Source of the DNA: Gimesia sp.
GTDB taxonomy: Bacteria; Planctomycetota; Planctomycetia; Planctomycetales; Planctomycetaceae
NCBI RefSeq assembly: GCF_040219335.1
Contig: NZ_JAVJSQ010000006.1
Location: 62,001 to 126,000, forward strand
Direction of reading: 5' to 3'
Length of the DNA stretch: 64,000 nucleotides
Part shown: one piece after another, positions 20,117 through 29,600 of the stretch
How the letters are laid out: every line of letters begins with the position of its first letter
How positions within the stretch are numbered: the first letter of the stretch is position 1
Notes under the pieces: generated by a model
Database searches by the model: none
What the model was told of the DNA's origin: nothing
What the model saw: only the letters and a program-made list of their open reading frames with translations
Made by a program: the position numbers and the translations under genes

Positions 20117-20434
20117 TCATAACGTGATCAATCTTTGCTGGCCCTGTTCCTTCTGTTTCCGGCTGGTCTCTGAAAATGAAACCAGGGCGCCGCATCTGGA
20201 TAGAATCATGTTACTGAGCTTGAGAATGAGAGCCGGTTGAAACATCACCTGCAGTTTCTGCAGACAATCGACAACCGGGATGGAGTTCTGGGACAGAGAG
20301 CTCAGTTGAATCTGATCTCCGGTAAAGGTGAATTGACTATAACCCCGGGATAACACGCACAGATCCAAAGTTACAGTCGGGGTAAGTTGTTGCCGGTCAT
20401 TGTCTGAATTCAACAATTCGTCGTTGGCATACAT
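20117..20434 (-). CDS. Small protein of unknown function
   Basis: A 105-residue frame. I placed the start at the ATG at 20434, which has AGGTG a few bases upstream; two further ATG codons lie upstream at 20455-20458. The composition alternates beta-like segments (TVTLDLCVLS, YSQFTFTGDQIQLSSL) and could form a compact fold, but no family is recognised. It sits between the response regulator and other small genes on the same strand. Coding is plausible rather than certain. Confidence 0.4.
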   Translation of the reverse strand: MYANDELLNSDNDRQQLTPTVTLDLCVLSRGYSQFTFTGDQIQLSSLSQNSIPVVDCLQKLQVMFQPALILKLSNMILSRCGALVSFSETSRKQKEQGQQRLITL

Positions 20435-20458
20435 ATTTACACCTGCGCCAGGCATCAT

Positions 20459-20810
20459 GATTCACACACGAAACAATTCTACCACGTATCTCGCTACAAT
20501 CCGGTTTTTCGGGCAGAGAAATAAAATGACTTTCATTTTCTGCAACCGATTCAGTCCACCTTTGACGACTGTACGATATTTGTGTCCAGTCGCATGTTAG
20601 TGGGTTGATGCGTTGTCCAAACCAGAATAGTAGAAGTATTTAGATTCTTATGGTTTGGTACTGATCGCACAGGGCAGTGATAAACCTCCCCAGAACAGAA
20701 AAGCATAGCAATGCCTGTGATCCAGATTAACGGGCGACCTGACATCAGCTTGAAGTTCCTGAACAGGATTAATTAGACGAGAGGATAGTCTGATTCGTTC
20801 CTTCCAACTG
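20459..20810. other. Intergenic region, nothing recognised
   Basis: This 352-base AT-richer spacer holds only short overlapping frames on both strands, without ribosome sites or family resemblance. Confidence 0.4.
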
Positions 20811-21098
20811 CTACTGCAACTCCTTCAACTGGGCGATCGCCGAATCCCGTTCCGACTGTGTGACCTCCAGATCGAAGAGCAGATATTTCACATCCAGCCT
20901 CAACTGGGCCAGTGTATCCGACATCAGGTTGACAATCTTGACCCGTTGTCGGGAGTAGTTCACGACTTTATGATAACTCTCGAGCAGATTCTGCTGTTCG
21001 GGATGCTTGATCGCCCGCAGTTTGTCTCCCAGGGCGACAAGCTCAATGGGTAAATGCTCTGGTGTCTGCTGATTAAAACGAAGTGTTTTCTGATACAT
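20811..21098 (-). CDS. Small helical protein of unknown function
   Basis: A 95-residue, strongly helical, soluble protein. The pattern of hydrophobic residues in LRLDVKYLLFDLEVTQSERDSAI suggests a coiled coil at the C-terminus. I believe similar short proteins occur in other planctomycetes, but I cannot name a family. It lies upstream of the response regulator on the same strand, and a connection to that regulator is only a guess. Confidence 0.55.
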   Translation of the reverse strand: MYQKTLRFNQQTPEHLPIELVALGDKLRAIKHPEQQNLLESYHKVVNYSRQRVKIVNLMSDTLAQLRLDVKYLLFDLEVTQSERDSAIAQLKELQ

Positions 21099-21239
21099 GT
21101 CAGAATACCCCTTTCCGGCCAGTTTTCTTGAAGTGTCGTTGCTGAAGTGCAGATTTTATTTCCGAGATAAAATCAGTCTTACTGCAGGCCCGGTCTGATG
21201 AAGTGCAGGGTTACTGATGGGATAAATGTTTTCAGTTCT

Positions 21240-21422
21240 TCAACTGCTGCTGAACAGTGAGCTCAGAATACCGCGCGGCTGGCTTTGTGTCGCTGCGACC
21301 CATTGACAACATTCCTGAAGTGTGCCGGTGAAGCGTGGCTTCTGATCCACATACACACTCCAGAGTTCGTTGCGGACAATTGGGATTTTTTCAGACAGCT
21401 TTTCAATCAGAAAGTGATGCAT
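21240..21422 (-). CDS. Very small protein of unknown function
   Basis: A 60-residue frame starting MHHFLIEKLS and ending in a Ser/Phe-rich tail. The central WSVYVDQKPRFTGTLQECCQW reads like a folded peptide with an aromatic-rich core and a Cys-Cys pair. An AGGAGC purine-rich site precedes the ATG. It is the most upstream of the minus-strand group containing the response regulator. Function unknown. Confidence 0.45.
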   Translation of the reverse strand: MHHFLIEKLSEKIPIVRNELWSVYVDQKPRFTGTLQECCQWVAATQSQPRGILSSLFSSS

Positions 21423-21863
21423 GAAGTGCTCCTTGGACAGTGTTCGTTGTCTGAAATCAAATTCAAGTGAGAAGTGTTATTGATTTGACTCTGGGTAAAG
21501 TTTAAACCCCATTTGAAAAACTTCATCGTGAATCAAATGCAAACTCAGGCAACGAAACTGCACAGAAAAGAGACGTCATTTCATTGAAATGAAAAACGAA
21601 GCAACAGAATTGCGCCCTCGTGCAATCCTGTGACAAATTACTTCACTGATAAAGAATTCAACACATTTTGCCTCGTTGATATTCACTAAATTGATCGATT
21701 TATCTGCTTTAAAAAGGCTTTTAAGAATAGATGCTCCCGGTCACTCGAACCATAAAGGCGGGATGATGGGATAATTAATTTGATTTCCAAATCAATCTGA
21801 ATTACTCTGATAGAACGCGTTATGTATATGTGACGAAGGGCTGCTGTTAACCGAGGGCCAAGA
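21423..21863. other. AT-rich divergent spacer upstream of IclR gene
   Basis: These 441 bases are clearly AT-richer than the coding regions on either side and separate divergent genes. Promoters for both are expected here, but I could not settle on a convincing -35/-10 pair. Confidence 0.4.
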
Positions 21864-22628
21864 ATGAGTACTGCTGCCACGAGTGTTCCCGCCCTGGAAC
21901 GGGGACTCGATATCCTGGAACTGCTGAATCAGGAACCCGATGGGCTGGGAATCAGCGAGCTGGCAACACGCTTGTCGCTGAATAAAAACGCGGTGTTTCG
22001 CATTACCCACACGCTGACGGATCGCAACTATCTCGAACGCGATCCGCTCACCAAAAAATTCCGACTCTCTCCCCGTCTGCTTTCTCTGGGCTTGCCTCAG
22101 ACGGGAGAAGTCAGCCTGGTGGAAGTCGCTCTCCCGCTAATGCGAGAGCTCCGCGACCTGACACGGGAAACCGTACAGCTGGGAATTCAGGTCGGCGATG
22201 AAGGCGTGATTATCGAACAGGTCAGCGGCCTGCATCCACTCCGCATCGCCGTCGATATCGGGCTCCGCTTTCCCCTGCATAATAACGCCCCCGGCAAAGT
22301 GTTGCTGGCGAATCAGTCGCCCCGCGAGCGTGCAGCGACTTTGAACCGGATCCCGCTCACCGCCGATACCCCACGCACCCTGACCAAACCCGCAGCCCTG
22401 CAAACCGAATGCACGAAGGTCTTGAACCGTGGTTATGCCACCGATCATGCAGAGGCAGACGAGGGCATTCACTGTGTCGCCGCTCCCGTGACCGGTCCAG
22501 AAGGAAAGCTGATCGCTGTACTTTGGGTCTCGGCTCCAGCGAAACGCCTGCCCAAAAGCATGTTTCCCAGCATGGGAGCTCAGGTAATCGACTGTGCAGA
22601 GCAGATCAACGGAGGTTTGCAGCCATGA
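21864..22628 (+). CDS. IclR-family transcriptional regulator
   Basis: A 254-residue regulator. The N-terminal winged helix is visible at about 9-65 (ALERGLDILELL, then GISELATRLSLNKNAVFRITHTL), followed by the IclR effector domain with RETVQLGIQVGDEGVIIEQV, a GKVLLAN-type segment and GIHCVAAPV near the C-terminus. Its stop overlaps the ATG of the next gene (ATGA at 22625-22628), so it is co-translated with the PSCyt protein. It probably controls the cluster that ends in the ethanolamine ammonia-lyase fusion, responding to a small effector that is not known. Confidence 0.94.
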   Translation: MSTAATSVPALERGLDILELLNQEPDGLGISELATRLSLNKNAVFRITHTLTDRNYLERDPLTKKFRLSPRLLSLGLPQTGEVSLVEVALPLMRELRDLTRETVQLGIQVGDEGVIIEQVSGLHPLRIAVDIGLRFPLHNNAPGKVLLANQSPRERAATLNRIPLTADTPRTLTKPAALQTECTKVLNRGYATDHAEADEGIHCVAAPVTGPEGKLIAVLWVSAPAKRLPKSMFPSMGAQVIDCAEQINGGLQP

Positions 22629-25585
22629 ATGGAATTCGACTCACGAGTCTGCTGTTAATCCTGCTCTGTTCTCATCAATCACTCCCGGCTGACGGCGATC
22701 AGTTTTTCCGCGAGTCTGTCGAACCCATTCTGAAAGCACACTGCTACGATTGTCATTCCCACTCAGCGGGTGTGATGGAAGGGGAGCTAACCCTCGACTG
22801 GCAGAGTGGCTGGAAGACAGGCGGATCGCGCGGGGCCGCCATCGTTCCAGGTCAGCCGGAGCAGAGTCTGCTGATCAAAGCGATTCGCCACACCGACCCC
22901 GATCTGAAAATGCCTGATGAAAAACTGTCCGACCAGCAGATCGCGATTCTCACAAAATGGGTCGGGCAGGGAGCCCCCGATCCGCGCATCAGTCAGCCAC
23001 AGGCCGACACAAGCCAGGCACTCGACTGGTGGTCTCTCAAACCGCTGATCCGTCCCGCGGTCCCCGGCGCAGGACATTTAAATCCCATCGATGCCTTTAT
23101 TCAGGAGCGACTGAGTGAGCAGCAGCTCAAACCCGCTCCCCAGGCCGATCAACGCACACTGCTTCGCAGGTTGATGTACGATCTCCATGGCCTGCATCCC
23201 ACTCCCGTAGAACTGGAAGCCTTTATCAAGGACCAGCGTCCGGATGCCTGGGCTCGACTCGTCGATCAACTGCTCGCCTCCCCCCGCTACGGAGAACGCT
23301 GGGCCCGCCACTGGCTGGACACGATTCACTTTGCCGATTCGCACGGATTCGAACACGATGTCTTTCGCCCGCATGCCTGGCGATTTCGTGATTATGTCAT
23401 CGATCGCTTGAATCAGGACATTTCCTGGTCCCGCTTCATCCGGGAACAACTGGCCGCAGATTACTTTTATCCTGAAGAGACTGAGCTCACCGTCGCGCTC
23501 GGCTTTCTGGGAGCCGGCCCCTACGATCAGAGTGCCGCAGCCACAGCGCCCAAATCATTCGAATATCTCGACCGTGACGATCTGGTTACGCAGACCATGG
23601 GAGCGTTCGTCAGTACGACCGCCAACTGTGCCCGCTGTCATACGCACAAGTTCGATCCCATTACCCAGTCTGATTACTTCGCCCTGCAGGCCGTCTTCGC
23701 CGGTATTGGAAAGGGGGACGTCAGCTTTGATGCAGACTCCGCAGTCGCGGCCCAACGAAAAAAATGGGAAACACTCCAGCAGGCAGCCCTCCAGAGCAAT
23801 GCTTCGATCCTGTTGCAACCTGAATATACGCAACTGGTCGCCGCGTGGGAGCAACAGCGTGGCCCCGAACCCAAGTGGCAGGTCCTTCCACCTGAGACCT
23901 TCGTTTCCAATGGGGGAGCCGACCTCAAGCGACAGCCGGATCAGTCGATTCTGGCCAGCGGTCCGGCGCCCGAACAGGAATCCATTCTGGTGACCGTTCA
24001 GCCAGAACTGAAAACAATCACCGCAGTACGTCTGGATCTGCTGACCGATCCCTCGCTTCCCCATCAGGGACCAGGTCGGGCTCATAACGGGAATCTGCAT
24101 CTCAACGAAGTGGAAATTCGCGTATTCCCGCCGGATGCCCTAACAGGACAGAAGCTTGCCATCAGCCGGGCCACCGCCGACTTCGATCAGGCCGGCTGGA
24201 CGATTCAGCACGCTCTGGATGGCAATCCCAAAACCGCCTGGGGCATCTATCCCAAGGTGGGTGTGGGACATTACGCTGTCTTCGAGTTGCAGTCCCCTCT
24301 GACTCTGAAACCGGGCACCCGACTGGTCGTGTCACTGAAACAGGTGCATGGCGGTGCGCATCTCATCGGCCGTTTCAAACTGAGTGCTACCGCTGCCGAT
24401 CAGTTGAATGTGATCGCACTTCCGGAAGCCGCAGCCGCCGCTCTCAAGATTCCCGCGAAAGACCGTACACCCGCGCAACAGACCGCGTTAGCAGCCGTCA
24501 TCCTGAAATACCGGGCCGAACAGGAACTGGCTCAACTACCACAGCAGGCGAAAGTCTACGCCGCTGCCGCCGAAGCGGCCAACGAACGAGGTATGGTGAA
24601 ATTCACTCAACCCCGCGAAATCCGACTGCTGGCCCGGGGCAATCTGGAAAAGCCCCGCGGCGTTGTCGCGCCGGGCGCGATCTCTGTTCTCCCCTCTCTG
24701 CCGGCCCGTTTCGATCTGCCCGACCCGCATGCCGAATCCGCCCGGCGTGCATCCCTTGCGGACTGGCTCACCGATCCACAGAATCCCTTAACCTGGCGGA
24801 GTATCGCCAACCGCATCTGGCACTATCATTTCGGAAAAGGTCTCTGCGACACCCCCAACGATTTCGGTCGCATGGGGGGGACTCCCTCTCATCCCGAACT
24901 GCTCGACTGGCTCGCCTGCGAACTTCGCGATCATAACGGCTCTCTGAAGCATCTGCATCGATTGATCTGCAACAGTCAGACCTATCAGCAGTCCTCTGCA
25001 TTTCGTTCCGAATTGTCAAAGATCGATCCCGAGAATCGCCTCCTCGCCCGCTGGACACGGCAGCGTCTCGATGCGGACAGTTATCGCGATGCCGTCCTCC
25101 GCGTCAATGGCACTCTCGACCTCACCATGGGCGGCCCGGGGATTCAGAACTTCACACAGACTCCCGGTCCGCAGGCCACACCCGTGCTGCACTACGATCA
25201 GTTCGATCTCGACAGCCCTGGTGCGTACCGGCGGAGCATCTACCGCGTCGTCTGGCGGGGCATACCCGATCCGTTGATGGATGCCCTCGACTTCCCGGAT
25301 CTGGGACTGCTCTCACCCGTGCGTGGCTTTTCTGCTTCGCCGCTACAGTCGCTCGTCTTATGGAATAATCGCTTCGTCCTCCATCATTCTCTGAAATTGG
25401 CCGAGCGTGCCCGTCAAACAAAACCTGTGATATCAGACCAGGTCAGGCAGATCGCACGCTGGACCTGGTTGCGTGAACCCACGTCTGACGAACAACGCCA
25501 GTTAACCTCGCTTGCGGAATCGCACGGACTGGAGTCCGTCGCCCGACTGATGTTGAACAGTAACGAATTTCTCTTTGTGGACTGA
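22625..25585 (+). CDS. PSCyt1/DUF1549/DUF1553 planctomycete cytochrome-like protein
   Basis: A 986-residue exported protein. The ATG at 22625 overlaps the IclR stop and opens a signal peptide (LTSLLLILLC). The PSCyt1 domain has a haem-binding CxxCH at Cys40-Cys43-His44. The DUF1549 part (about 150-390) carries the RYGERWARHWLD segment and a second CxxCH at 335-339. A discoidin-like insertion spans about 490-660, and DUF1553 forms the C-terminal third (ANRIWHYHFGKGL, then RLDADSYRDAVL). Such proteins are abundant in Planctomycetota, always next to DUF1501 genes, as here with a 3-base gap. Their reaction is not established. Confidence 0.95.
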   Translation: MNGIRLTSLLLILLCSHQSLPADGDQFFRESVEPILKAHCYDCHSHSAGVMEGELTLDWQSGWKTGGSRGAAIVPGQPEQSLLIKAIRHTDPDLKMPDEKLSDQQIAILTKWVGQGAPDPRISQPQADTSQALDWWSLKPLIRPAVPGAGHLNPIDAFIQERLSEQQLKPAPQADQRTLLRRLMYDLHGLHPTPVELEAFIKDQRPDAWARLVDQLLASPRYGERWARHWLDTIHFADSHGFEHDVFRPHAWRFRDYVIDRLNQDISWSRFIREQLAADYFYPEETELTVALGFLGAGPYDQSAAATAPKSFEYLDRDDLVTQTMGAFVSTTANCARCHTHKFDPITQSDYFALQAVFAGIGKGDVSFDADSAVAAQRKKWETLQQAALQSNASILLQPEYTQLVAAWEQQRGPEPKWQVLPPETFVSNGGADLKRQPDQSILASGPAPEQESILVTVQPELKTITAVRLDLLTDPSLPHQGPGRAHNGNLHLNEVEIRVFPPDALTGQKLAISRATADFDQAGWTIQHALDGNPKTAWGIYPKVGVGHYAVFELQSPLTLKPGTRLVVSLKQVHGGAHLIGRFKLSATAADQLNVIALPEAAAAALKIPAKDRTPAQQTALAAVILKYRAEQELAQLPQQAKVYAAAAEAANERGMVKFTQPREIRLLARGNLEKPRGVVAPGAISVLPSLPARFDLPDPHAESARRASLADWLTDPQNPLTWRSIANRIWHYHFGKGLCDTPNDFGRMGGTPSHPELLDWLACELRDHNGSLKHLHRLICNSQTYQQSSAFRSELSKIDPENRLLARWTRQRLDADSYRDAVLRVNGTLDLTMGGPGIQNFTQTPGPQATPVLHYDQFDLDSPGAYRRSIYRVVWRGIPDPLMDALDFPDLGLLSPVRGFSASPLQSLVLWNNRFVLHHSLKLAERARQTKPVISDQVRQIARWTWLREPTSDEQRQLTSLAESHGLESVARLMLNSNEFLFVD

Positions 25586-25588
25586 ACC

Positions 25589-27007
25589 ATGTTGGAACTA
25601 CCTCTCTCCAGACGCGAACTGCTGACCCGCTCGGGCGGGAGCTTCGGAGCCGCTGCGCTCACCTGGTGGCTGGGACAGGATCTGCACGCAGCCTCCGCGC
25701 CAGACTTGAATGGCGGCCTGCATCACCGTGCCAAGGCGAAACGCGTTGTTCAACTCTTCATGAACGGCGGCGCCAGCCCGATGGACACGTTCGACTATAA
25801 GCCAGAACTCAAACGCCTACATGGCCAGAAACTGGGCCCTAAAGAGAAACCGGAAGGCTTCACCGGAGCCGTCGGTGCCGTGATGCAGAGCCCCTTTGAA
25901 TTCAAGCAGCATGGCGAATGCGGACAGTGGGTCAGCTCGGTCTTTCCCCATCAGGCACAGATTGTCGATGACCTCGCCTTCCTGATGGCGATGACAACCA
26001 AAACCAACGTGCACGGCCCGGCCAGCTACATGATGAATACCGGTTTCATGCTTCCGGGCTTTCCCTGTCTGGGCGCCTGGATCTCCTACGCCCTGGGAAA
26101 TCTGGCCGACAATCTGCCCACGTTCGTTGTCCTCCCCGATACCCGCGGCCTGCCTTACAATCAAAAGGGGAACTTCAGCTGCGGGTTCCTCCCCGCAAAA
26201 CATCAGGGCACGCTGGTTAACGCGACCAGTAAAACACCCATTCCCGATCTCTTCGCCGATCCGCAATACCAGTTCGCACAGGGGAAGGCTGACAAAGCGA
26301 CCTTCGCGTTGCTGCAGCAGTTCAATCGTCAACACGCGACCACGCGTCCCGATGACTCCCGACTCGAAGCCCGCATCGCGGCCGGAGAACTCGCGGCAAA
26401 GATGCAGCTCAGTGCCCCGGAAGCCTTTGATCTCTCGCGTGAAACCAAAGAGACCCACGCCGCCTACGGTCTGGACCAGAAAGAAACGGAAGATTTCGGC
26501 CGACGGGCACTGCTCGCCCGCCGTCTGCTGGAGCGCGGTACCCGCTTTGTTCAAGTCTGGAGCGGACCTCAAGGCGCCGTCAATAACTGGGACAATCATG
26601 GCAATATTAAAACCGAACTCCCCGCCATCGCCCGCAGCGCCGACCAGCCGATTGCCGCGCTGTTTCGCGATCTCAAAGCCCGCGGCTTGCTGGAAGATAC
26701 ACTCGTCATCTGGACCACCGAATTCGGGCGCACCCCCTTTGCCCAGGGGAGCGAGGGCCGCGATCATAACCGTGGGACCTTCGTCACCTGGCTCGGCGGT
26801 GCCGGCGTCAAAGCGGGCACCAGTTACGGGAAAAGTGACGATCTCGCTTACCAGACCGCCGAAAACAAGACCTACTGCTACGACCTGCACGCGACCATTC
26901 TGCATCTGCTGGGCATCGACCACACCCGCCTCACCTTCCGTACTGCCGGCATCGATCGCCGTCTGACGGACGTGCATGGTCATGTTGTACACGACATTCT
27001 GGCTTGA
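25589..27007 (+). CDS. DUF1501 protein (sulfatase-like fold, Tat-type signal)
   Basis: A 472-residue exported protein. The N-terminus has a twin arginine (Arg8-Arg9 in LSRRELL) and an Ala-rich hydrophobic stretch, a Tat-type signal. The DUF1501 body shows VQLFMNGGASPMDTFDYKPEL near residue 53, NVHGPASYMMNTGF and the C-terminal TTEFGRTPFAQGSEGRDHN, which belongs to an alkaline-phosphatase/sulfatase-like metal site. It follows the PSCyt protein by 3 bases and is expected to act with it outside the cytoplasm. No reaction is established for the family. Confidence 0.95.
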   Translation: MLELPLSRRELLTRSGGSFGAAALTWWLGQDLHAASAPDLNGGLHHRAKAKRVVQLFMNGGASPMDTFDYKPELKRLHGQKLGPKEKPEGFTGAVGAVMQSPFEFKQHGECGQWVSSVFPHQAQIVDDLAFLMAMTTKTNVHGPASYMMNTGFMLPGFPCLGAWISYALGNLADNLPTFVVLPDTRGLPYNQKGNFSCGFLPAKHQGTLVNATSKTPIPDLFADPQYQFAQGKADKATFALLQQFNRQHATTRPDDSRLEARIAAGELAAKMQLSAPEAFDLSRETKETHAAYGLDQKETEDFGRRALLARRLLERGTRFVQVWSGPQGAVNNWDNHGNIKTELPAIARSADQPIAALFRDLKARGLLEDTLVIWTTEFGRTPFAQGSEGRDHNRGTFVTWLGGAGVKAGTSYGKSDDLAYQTAENKTYCYDLHATILHLLGIDHTRLTFRTAGIDRRLTDVHGHVVHDILA

Positions 27008-27118
27008 GATCGCCATTCCCGCTTGATAATTGTTTTTTAGCGGTGGTATCATCGACACAGGCGAGAGTGCGCAGTCTCCGTCAGCCCCCTTCCAGGCTTC
27101 ACTTGAAAGGACACTACC

Positions 27119-29428
27119 GTGCAGTGGAACCGTCGTGATTTCGTACAGGCTATGCTGGGAGCCCCCTTCGCGCTCACCGTTTCTTTGTCGCAGGCTAGAC
27201 GCCTCACCGCAGCTGAAAGCTCGGCAGCAGGCGTCTCCATCCCTGACGTCAATGCAGGTGAAACGCTGTTTGACTATATTCAGCGGATCAAAGGCAAACA
27301 CGATTCCAAATTCTATCGTCAGCTGCTCGGAGCCGCCAATGAATTCAAGGAAGGCGATCAGTTCATCGGCGTCGCCGCCGTGGATGAACAGTCCCGTCAC
27401 AATGCCCGCCAGTTGCTCGCCGCCACCCGGATTGTCGACCTGGAAGGCCATCCCATCTATGAAGATGACCTGAACCGCTACATCAACAAGAATATGGCGG
27501 ATGCCGACACGCGTCCCGTCAACCTGACGCTCGGCGAATTGAAACAACTGCTGCTCGAAGCCAGCGAAACGAAAATCAAGCAGATCGCCGGAACACTCTC
27601 CAGCGATGTCATCGGATGCGTCGTCAAACTCATGACTAACGACGAGTTGATTACCGTCGGCGCGAAAGTCTTCAATCCGCTCCCCGGCAGCCAGCTCGGT
27701 GCGAAAGGCTATCTCGGCGCCCGGATTCAACCCAACTCGCCGACCGACAATCTGGACGACATCTTCTGGCAGGTTCTGGATGGCTGGTCGTACGCGGTCG
27801 GCGATGTCGTCCTCGGTACCAATCCGGTTTCCAGCGAACCCGAATCGGTGCAGGCGGTCGAACTGCAGCTTCGCGAGATCCTCGAGACCTTCGGCATCGC
27901 AGATGTCCTCCCGCACTGCGTGTTGTCGCATATCGACGTCCAGGCCGAAGTCGAACGGCGTTCGCCCGCAAGTACGGCCCTCTGGTTTCAGAGTATCGCC
28001 GGTTGCGACGCCGCCAACCAGACGTTTGATATCGATCTCAAGAAGATGCGCGACTACGCCCGCTCCCGTACCGGCAAGTATGCGCTCTATTTTGAAACGG
28101 GTCAGGGGGCCGACTTCACCAACGGGCACAGTCATGGCTTCGACATGGTCCTGCACGAATCGCGGAAGTACGGCTTCGCTCGTGCACTGTCCCGCGAAGT
28201 TGCCCTCGCTCAGATGCAGGCAGGCCAGGCCGCCGCCCCCTGGGTGCATTTGAACGACGTTGCCGGTTTCATCGGTCCTGAAGTCTTCCGCACCCGCGAA
28301 CAGCTCGTACGCTGCTGCCTGGAAGACATCGTCATGGGCAAACTGCACGGTCTGATGATCGGCCTGGATGTCTGCTCGACCCTGCACATGGATGTCTCGC
28401 TCGACGACCTCGACTGGTGTCTCGAGCAGATCATGCCCGCCAACCCCGGCTACCTGATGGCACTCCCCACAAAAATTGATCCGATGCTCGGCTATCTGAC
28501 GACCGGTTTTCAGGACCATGTTCGCATCCGCGAGAAGTTCGGCTACCGCGTCAACGACGCCATGTGGGCCTTCTTCCAGCAGCTCGGCGTGATCGACGCG
28601 CAGGGGAAACCGACAAAACATTTCGGCGATCCGACCTGGGTCTATCTGCAGTACCGCCGTAAGAAAGGGGACAGTCGTCCTGAGGAACGCATTCTCGACG
28701 AAGGCCGACGCCGGCTGGCTGACGTCCGTTCGCGGGGCGTTTTCCTCGCGACAGGTTATGGCGAGAAACCATCTGCACTGTCTCCCGATCTTCAACAACA
28801 GATTGACCGCATCTACCATGATGCCAAACAGAGCATCTGGGCCGAACTGACTCCCGCTTTTATAGCGACGCTCCCCGCCTCGGTACCCATCAAAACACAG
28901 TCGACCAGCCGCAGTGAATTTATTCTGCACCCTGCCACCGGCGAAGCGCTCGCGCCCGCTTCGCAGACGGCCATCAAACAGCTGCGTCAGCAGTACGACG
29001 CGCAGTATAACGTGCAGATCGTGATCTCCGACGGCTTGAACGCTCTTTCGATTATGGACGAAGACCAGCTTGAACCGTTCCTGCAGGAACTCCGTACGCA
29101 GCTCAAAACGGCCGGCTTTCATCCCGCGGAGCAGAACATCCTCGTGCAGTCCGGTCGCGTCCGGGCGGGCTATCGCATCGGGGAAACCCTGTTCGGCGGA
29201 CTGGATGGAAACCGTGCCCTGCTGCATATCATCGGCGAACGTCCGGGTACCGGCCATCATACCTTCTCGGTCTACATGACCTCGCCCCCCGGTTCGGTCT
29301 GGGGACAGCCGGGGCAGGTCGATCATAACATCACCCGCGTTGTCTCGGGCATCGCCGCCACCGCCCTCAAACCAACCAGAGCGGCCCGGGATACCGTCCG
29401 CATCCTGCAGCAGATGAATCTGGGATAA
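27119..29428 (+). CDS. eutBC: EutB-EutC fused ethanolamine ammonia-lyase with Tat-type signal
   Basis: A 769-residue protein joining both subunits of coenzyme-B12-dependent ethanolamine ammonia-lyase (ethanolamine to acetaldehyde plus ammonia). The large-subunit part (about 45-510) contains ARIQPN (Arg202, Gln204), VVLGTNPV, FETGQG (Glu326), VAGFIGPE and GLDVC, matching substrate- and B12-site segments of EutB. The small-subunit part (about 590-769) contains NVQIVISDGLNA, QSGRVRAGY and IGERPGTG, matching EutC. The GTG start has AAAGGA 9 bases upstream. The first 32 residues read RRDFV plus a hydrophobic run ending near LTAAE, a Tat-type export signal not found on classical EutB. No eutA reactivase or microcompartment genes are present. 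The fusion is certain by sequence; export is inferred. Confidence 0.93.
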   Translation: MQWNRRDFVQAMLGAPFALTVSLSQARRLTAAESSAAGVSIPDVNAGETLFDYIQRIKGKHDSKFYRQLLGAANEFKEGDQFIGVAAVDEQSRHNARQLLAATRIVDLEGHPIYEDDLNRYINKNMADADTRPVNLTLGELKQLLLEASETKIKQIAGTLSSDVIGCVVKLMTNDELITVGAKVFNPLPGSQLGAKGYLGARIQPNSPTDNLDDIFWQVLDGWSYAVGDVVLGTNPVSSEPESVQAVELQLREILETFGIADVLPHCVLSHIDVQAEVERRSPASTALWFQSIAGCDAANQTFDIDLKKMRDYARSRTGKYALYFETGQGADFTNGHSHGFDMVLHESRKYGFARALSREVALAQMQAGQAAAPWVHLNDVAGFIGPEVFRTREQLVRCCLEDIVMGKLHGLMIGLDVCSTLHMDVSLDDLDWCLEQIMPANPGYLMALPTKIDPMLGYLTTGFQDHVRIREKFGYRVNDAMWAFFQQLGVIDAQGKPTKHFGDPTWVYLQYRRKKGDSRPEERILDEGRRRLADVRSRGVFLATGYGEKPSALSPDLQQQIDRIYHDAKQSIWAELTPAFIATLPASVPIKTQSTSRSEFILHPATGEALAPASQTAIKQLRQQYDAQYNVQIVISDGLNALSIMDEDQLEPFLQELRTQLKTAGFHPAEQNILVQSGRVRAGYRIGETLFGGLDGNRALLHIIGERPGTGHHTFSVYMTSPPGSVWGQPGQVDHNITRVVSGIAATALKPTRAARDTVRILQQMNLG

Positions 29429-29600
29429 TGCAAAATCAACAAGTCGATAAGTAATTATCATTCCATTCTGCTGCCAAAATTAGAAATATGAACATTTAAA
29501 GCAACAATCCCTGATCTAATTCATACGCCTGTCCGTTATACTTTATTAGAGAGTCTGTACTATTTGACACGGAAACGGGAACAATCACAGGAGATGAACC

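Noticed and set aside
25817-29461. A 1214-codon open frame on the minus strand across the DUF1501 and EutBC genes
   Set aside because: It is exactly antisense to two well-supported genes. Long antisense openness follows from their GC-rich codon pattern, and the translation has no signal, domain or sensible composition.
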